Shown: positions 61,091 through 64,000 of the stretch, piece by piece
How the letters are laid out: the number at the start of each line of letters is the position of its first letter
How positions within the stretch are numbered: the stretch's first letter is position 1
NCBI GenBank assembly: GCA_023701135.1
Contig: JAMPXP010000010.1
Coordinates: 1-64,000, forward strand
Length of the DNA: 64,000 nt
Source: Desulfobacula sp.
GTDB lineage: Bacteria > Desulfobacterota > Desulfobacteria > Desulfobacterales > Desulfobacteraceae
Reading direction: 5' to 3'
Position numbers and translations under genes: made by a program
The notes under the pieces: generated by a model
What the model saw: the letters and a program-made list of their open reading frames with translations, nothing else
Database searches by the model: none
Told to the model about the DNA's origin: nothing

Positions 61091-61267
61091 ATGAAAAAAG
61101 ACACGGGTATACGATCGGATTATCATTGCACGGTCCTGGAACAAAAACATCTGGTTTCTGAAATGACAAAATGTGATAATACCCTTATAAACCATGATCA
61201 AAAATACGAATGCTATCTTGAAGCCACCCGGGAAAGCCGGGAGAATAAAGCCTGTATGTTTTCATAA
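61091..61267 (+). CDS. Small cysteine-containing protein (58 aa)
   Basis: ATG 61091 has GGAGG seven bases upstream, a -35/-10 pair before that and a textbook terminator behind, so this is a free-standing gene. The peptide (MKKDTGIRSDYHCTVLEQKH ... ENKACMFS) is charged and has four cysteines, at 13, 28, 41 and 55. The spacing is too wide for a zinc ribbon of known type. No family recognised; a stress or redox role is possible. Smaller than most automatic gene callers accept. Confidence 0.6.
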   Translation: MKKDTGIRSDYHCTVLEQKHLVSEMTKCDNTLINHDQKYECYLEATRESRENKACMFS

Positions 61268-61287
61268 CCCAGAGCCCTGAATGATGT

Positions 61288-61320
61288 AAGCACCCGGAAA
61301 TTTTTCCCGGGTGCTTTTTT
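61288..61320 (+). terminator. Rho-independent terminator of the 58-aa gene
   Basis: A perfect 10-bp stem AAGCACCCGG/CCGGGTGCTT with a 9-base loop is followed by an unbroken T-run ending at 61320. It lies 20 bases behind the stop codon and abuts the convergent fumC end. Confidence 0.9.
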
Positions 61321-62716
61321 ATGTATTTCCAATCATTTTGGAAGGATCCACCCATTCATCAAATTCATCCCGGGTGACCATCCCCAGTTCCAGGGCCGCC
61401 TGCTTCAGGGTCTTGTTCTCGCCCTGGGCCTTTTTTGCAATTCTGGCAGCCTGTTCATATCCGATATGGGGATTCAGGGCCGTTACCAGCATGAGGGAAT
61501 CCTGGAGGTATTTTGCAATCCTGTCCCGGTTGGGTTCGATCCCGTCCAGGCAATGGTTTTTAAAGGACAGGGCTGCATCCGCCATCAGCCTTGCCGATTC
61601 GAGAAAGACATGGATGATCACGGGCTTGTACACATTCAGTTCAAAATGTCCGTTTGATCCGGCAATGGTAAGGGCCACATCATTTCCCATAACCCTTGCG
61701 CACACCATGGTCAGGGCCTCGACCTGGGTGGGGTTGACCTTGCCCGGCATGATGGAAGAGCCCGGCTCATTTTCCGGCAGCAAAAGTTCACCAAGGCCGC
61801 ATCTCGGCCCTGAGCCCGCCAGGCGGATATCATTGGCAATTTTCATCAGGCTGACGGCCAGGGCTTTTAAAGCCCCGTGGGAAGTCACAAGGGCATCGTG
61901 GGCGGCCAGGGCTTCAAATTTATTGGGAGCCGTCACAAAAGGATAACCGGTCAGGCTGGAAATCATTAGGGCAGCTTTTTCACCATAGTTTCCCGGCGCG
62001 TTCAAGCCTGTGCCCACGGCCGTACCGCCCAGGGCCAGTTCGGATAGATGCGGCAGGGTCAGCTCAAGGGCCTTAAGCCCATGGTCCAGCATGGATCCAT
62101 ATCCTGAAAATTCCTGGCCCAGGGTCAGGGGGGTTGCATCCATCAGATGGGTCCGCCCGGTTTTGACGATATTTTTCCAAGCCAGGGCCTTGGCCTCAAG
62201 GGAGATTTTCAATGCCGCCAGAGCGGGAAGGGTCTGTTCCTTTAAGATGCCTACGGCTGCAATGCTCATGGCGGCGGGAAAGACATCATTGGACGACTGG
62301 GACCGGTTGACGTCGTCGTTGGGGTGAATCAGCGGTTTTCCTTTTCCAAGCGCATGGCCGAGAAGGACATGGGACCGGTTGGCAATGACTTCATTGATAT
62401 TCATATTGGTCTGGGTCCCGGACCCGGTCTGCCACACCGAAAGGGGAAAATGGTCGTCCAGGTCTCCCCGGAGGATTTCATCGCAGACCTTGAGGATGAT
62501 CTCCTTTTTTGTAAAGGGCAACAGGCCGAGATCATGATTTACCATGGCGGATGCTTTTTTGATGATGGCCAGGGCCCGGATGATCTCCAGCGGCATTTTA
62601 TGGTTGCCGATCTTAAATAAATCCAGGGACCTTTGGGTCTGAGCTCCCCAATAGCGGTCCAGGGGAACCCGAACCTCTCCCATGGTATCGGTTTCAATCC
62701 GGGTCTTCATGATCAT
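61319..62716 (-). CDS. fumC: Class II fumarate hydratase
   Basis: The 465-residue soluble enzyme of the aspartase/fumarase superfamily interconverts fumarate and malate. It has [54 protein letters not shown] (catalytic His), [13 protein letters not shown] (SS loop) and the C-terminal [18 protein letters not shown]. Close agreement with FumC rules out aspartase. It needs no iron and works in oxygen. Its start overlaps the stop of the class I fumarase by four bases. Confidence 0.95.
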   Translation of the reverse strand: MIMKTRIETDTMGEVRVPLDRYWGAQTQRSLDLFKIGNHKMPLEIIRALAIIKKASAMVNHDLGLLPFTKKEIILKVCDEILRGDLDDHFPLSVWQTGSGTQTNMNINEVIANRSHVLLGHALGKGKPLIHPNDDVNRSQSSNDVFPAAMSIAAVGILKEQTLPALAALKISLEAKALAWKNIVKTGRTHLMDATPLTLGQEFSGYGSMLDHGLKALELTLPHLSELALGGTAVGTGLNAPGNYGEKAALMISSLTGYPFVTAPNKFEALAAHDALVTSHGALKALAVSLMKIANDIRLAGSGPRCGLGELLLPENEPGSSIMPGKVNPTQVEALTMVCARVMGNDVALTIAGSNGHFELNVYKPVIIHVFLESARLMADAALSFKNHCLDGIEPNRDRIAKYLQDSLMLVTALNPHIGYEQAARIAKKAQGENKTLKQAALELGMVTRDEFDEWVDPSKMIGNT

Positions 62717-64000
62717 AAAAGGCCTGAAAAAAAATCATTGCCCTTGTCATCCACAAGGATAAACGCAGGAAAATTCTCCACCGTGATCATATATACGGCC
62801 TCCATTCCCAGTTCTTCAAATTCCACCATCTCAACCTTTTTGATAAAATCTTTTCCAATACGGGCCGCCGGGCCGCCGGGGGACCCCAGATAGAACCCAC
62901 CGTTGACCCGGCAGCTTTCGGTCACCTCCCGGCTCCGGTTTCCCTTGGCCAGCATGATGAGGGAGGCCCCTTGCTTCTGAAAAACCGGAACATAGGGGTC
63001 CATTCTGGCTGCCGTGGTGGGGCCGAATGATCCCGAAGCTTCTCCTTCAGGGGTTTTGGCAGGACCTGCATAATAAATGATATGGTTTTTAAGGTATTCC
63101 GGCAACCCTTTTCCGGCTTCAAGCCCTTCCATGAATTTGGCATGGGCCATATCCCTGGCCACAATAATTTTACCGTTCAGTGAAAGCCTTGTGGAAACCG
63201 GATATTTGGACAATTCCGCCCGGATCTCGTCCATGGGCCGGTTCAGGTTGATCCGGACGGCGGGTTTCAGTTCAGGTTCCCGCTTGGGCAGGTAGGCGCC
63301 GGGATTTTCTTCCAGTTGCTCTAGAAAAATCCCGTCCTGCGTAATTTTCCCCTTGATCTGGCGGTCGGCAGAACAGGAAACACCAATGCCGATGGGACAG
63401 GAGGCCCCATGCCGCGGCAGGCGGATGATCCTGATCTCATGGGCAAAATATTTTCCCCCGAACTGGGCGCCGATGCCCAGTTCCTGTGAACGGCGCAATA
63501 CTTTTTCTTCAAGATCCATATCCCTGAAGGCATGGGCGGTTTCACTGCCCTTGGTGGGAAGCGCATCCAGATACCTGGCCGATGCCAGTTTCACGGTTTT
63601 CAGATTCAGCTCAACTGAGGTGCCGCCGATGACAAAGGCAATATAATAGGGCGGACAGGCCGTGGTCCCCAGCCCCTTCATTTTTTCCACCAACACATTG
63701 ATCAGATTCTGTTCTGATTTCAAAACAGCCTTGGTCATCTGGAACAGATTGCTCTTGTTGGCAGACCCGCCCCCCTTTGCCATAAAAAGAAACCTATACT
63801 CATCTCCCTGAACCGAGGCAATCTCAATCTGGGCCGGCAGATTGGTCCGGGTGTTTTTTTCCTCGTACATGGTCAGGGGCGCATTCTGGGAATAGCGCAG
63901 ATAATTTTCCGTGTAGGCCTTGAATACGCCTTTGGACAATTCTTCTTCATCATCACTCCAGGTCCAGACCTGCTGGCCTTTTTTGGCCATGATGAGGGCG
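62713..64000 (-). CDS. Class I (Fe-S) fumarate hydratase, partial at right edge
   Basis: This oxygen-sensitive [4Fe-4S] hydratase of the FumA type has alpha and beta parts fused in one chain. The visible 428 residues lack about the first 100, which run off the window. Cluster cysteines are visible in [11 protein letters not shown] and in [13 protein letters not shown] and [10 protein letters not shown]. The C-terminal beta part shows [43 protein letters not shown] and the ending DDKGNDFF. It might instead use tartrate or mesaconate, but similarity to FumA is high. The next gene, fumC, is translationally coupled. Confidence 0.92.
   Translation of the reverse strand, partial: ALIMAKKGQQVWTWSDDEEELSKGVFKAYTENYLRYSQNAPLTMYEEKNTRTNLPAQIEIASVQGDEYRFLFMAKGGGSANKSNLFQMTKAVLKSEQNLINVLVEKMKGLGTTACPPYYIAFVIGGTSVELNLKTVKLASARYLDALPTKGSETAHAFRDMDLEEKVLRRSQELGIGAQFGGKYFAHEIRIIRLPRHGASCPIGIGVSCSADRQIKGKITQDGIFLEQLEENPGAYLPKREPELKPAVRINLNRPMDEIRAELSKYPVSTRLSLNGKIIVARDMAHAKFMEGLEAGKGLPEYLKNHIIYYAGPAKTPEGEASGSFGPTTAARMDPYVPVFQKQGASLIMLAKGNRSREVTESCRVNGGFYLGSPGGPAARIGKDFIKKVEMVEFEELGMEAVYMITVENFPAFILVDDKGNDFFSGLL

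Overview
The window looks like chromosomal DNA of a strictly anaerobic or microaerophilic member of the Desulfobacterota (Desulfobacterales-like). This is an inference from gene content and protein style: a pentahaem cytochrome c, rubredoxin beside an Fe/Mn superoxide dismutase, ADP-forming acyl-CoA synthetase fused to GNAT, many PAS histidine kinases, a PEP-CTERM protein, YtxH/DUF948 pairs, and a class I plus a class II fumarase. No rRNA, intact tRNA, CRISPR array or phage was seen.

Layout. 1-1.7 kb is a worn edge: the start of an IS630-type transposase, a beheaded oleate hydratase, a tRNA-3'-end-like hairpin and a broken DUF1566 gene. 1.7-12.6 kb is one long leftward row: glycogen phosphorylase, CigR-like protein, acyl-CoA synthetase/GNAT, hybrid kinase, small eRF1-like protein, lactate/malate dehydrogenase, EEP-family protein and cardiolipin synthase. 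12.9-15.9 kb is a leftward P-type Ca2+-ATPase operon with two tiny membrane proteins. 16.2-18.3 kb holds DUF421 and BrkB membrane proteins and a decayed gene. 18.4-33.2 kb is a leftward operon of about 15 genes: ABM protein, B12 radical SAM, ferritin-like/GGDEF protein, two Hsp20s, three glycosyltransferases, two GH130 phosphorylase-like proteins, SIS, PIG-L, a six-hairpin glycosidase and a cytidylate-kinase-like protein. 33.4-42 kb is its likely control block: a sigma-54 activator, DUF948, YtxH, two PAS sensors and a CheB-CheR-PAS protein. 42-47 kb carries envelope and oxidative-stress genes. 47.6-52.8 kb holds a RelA/SpoT-domain protein, a chemoreceptor with a periplasmic companion and a chemoreceptor relic. 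52.8-64 kb is mostly housekeeping (Tex, MntP, ferritin-like, cytochrome c, AI-2E transporter, ICMT, RibD-like, FumC, FumA-type).

The strongest new observation is a small sigma-54 regulon. Three leftward operons (glgP row, Ca2+-ATPase, ABM/glycan operon) each have a -24/-12 promoter. Two of these promoters are identical over 16 bases, and the third matches fully only at -24. About 115-119 bp upstream of each lies a pair of GGTCAYATRTGACC-like palindromes spaced 17-18 bp apart. One pair sits directly behind the gene of the PAS-AAA+-Fis activator, which is the obvious candidate to bind them. The regulon would join storage-glycan breakdown, a mannoside synthesis/phosphorolysis cycle, small heat-shock proteins, acyl-CoA energy metabolism, Ca2+ export and membrane lipid remodelling, which suggests an energy-limitation or envelope-stress programme. 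This is read directly from sequence but has not been tested against other genomes.
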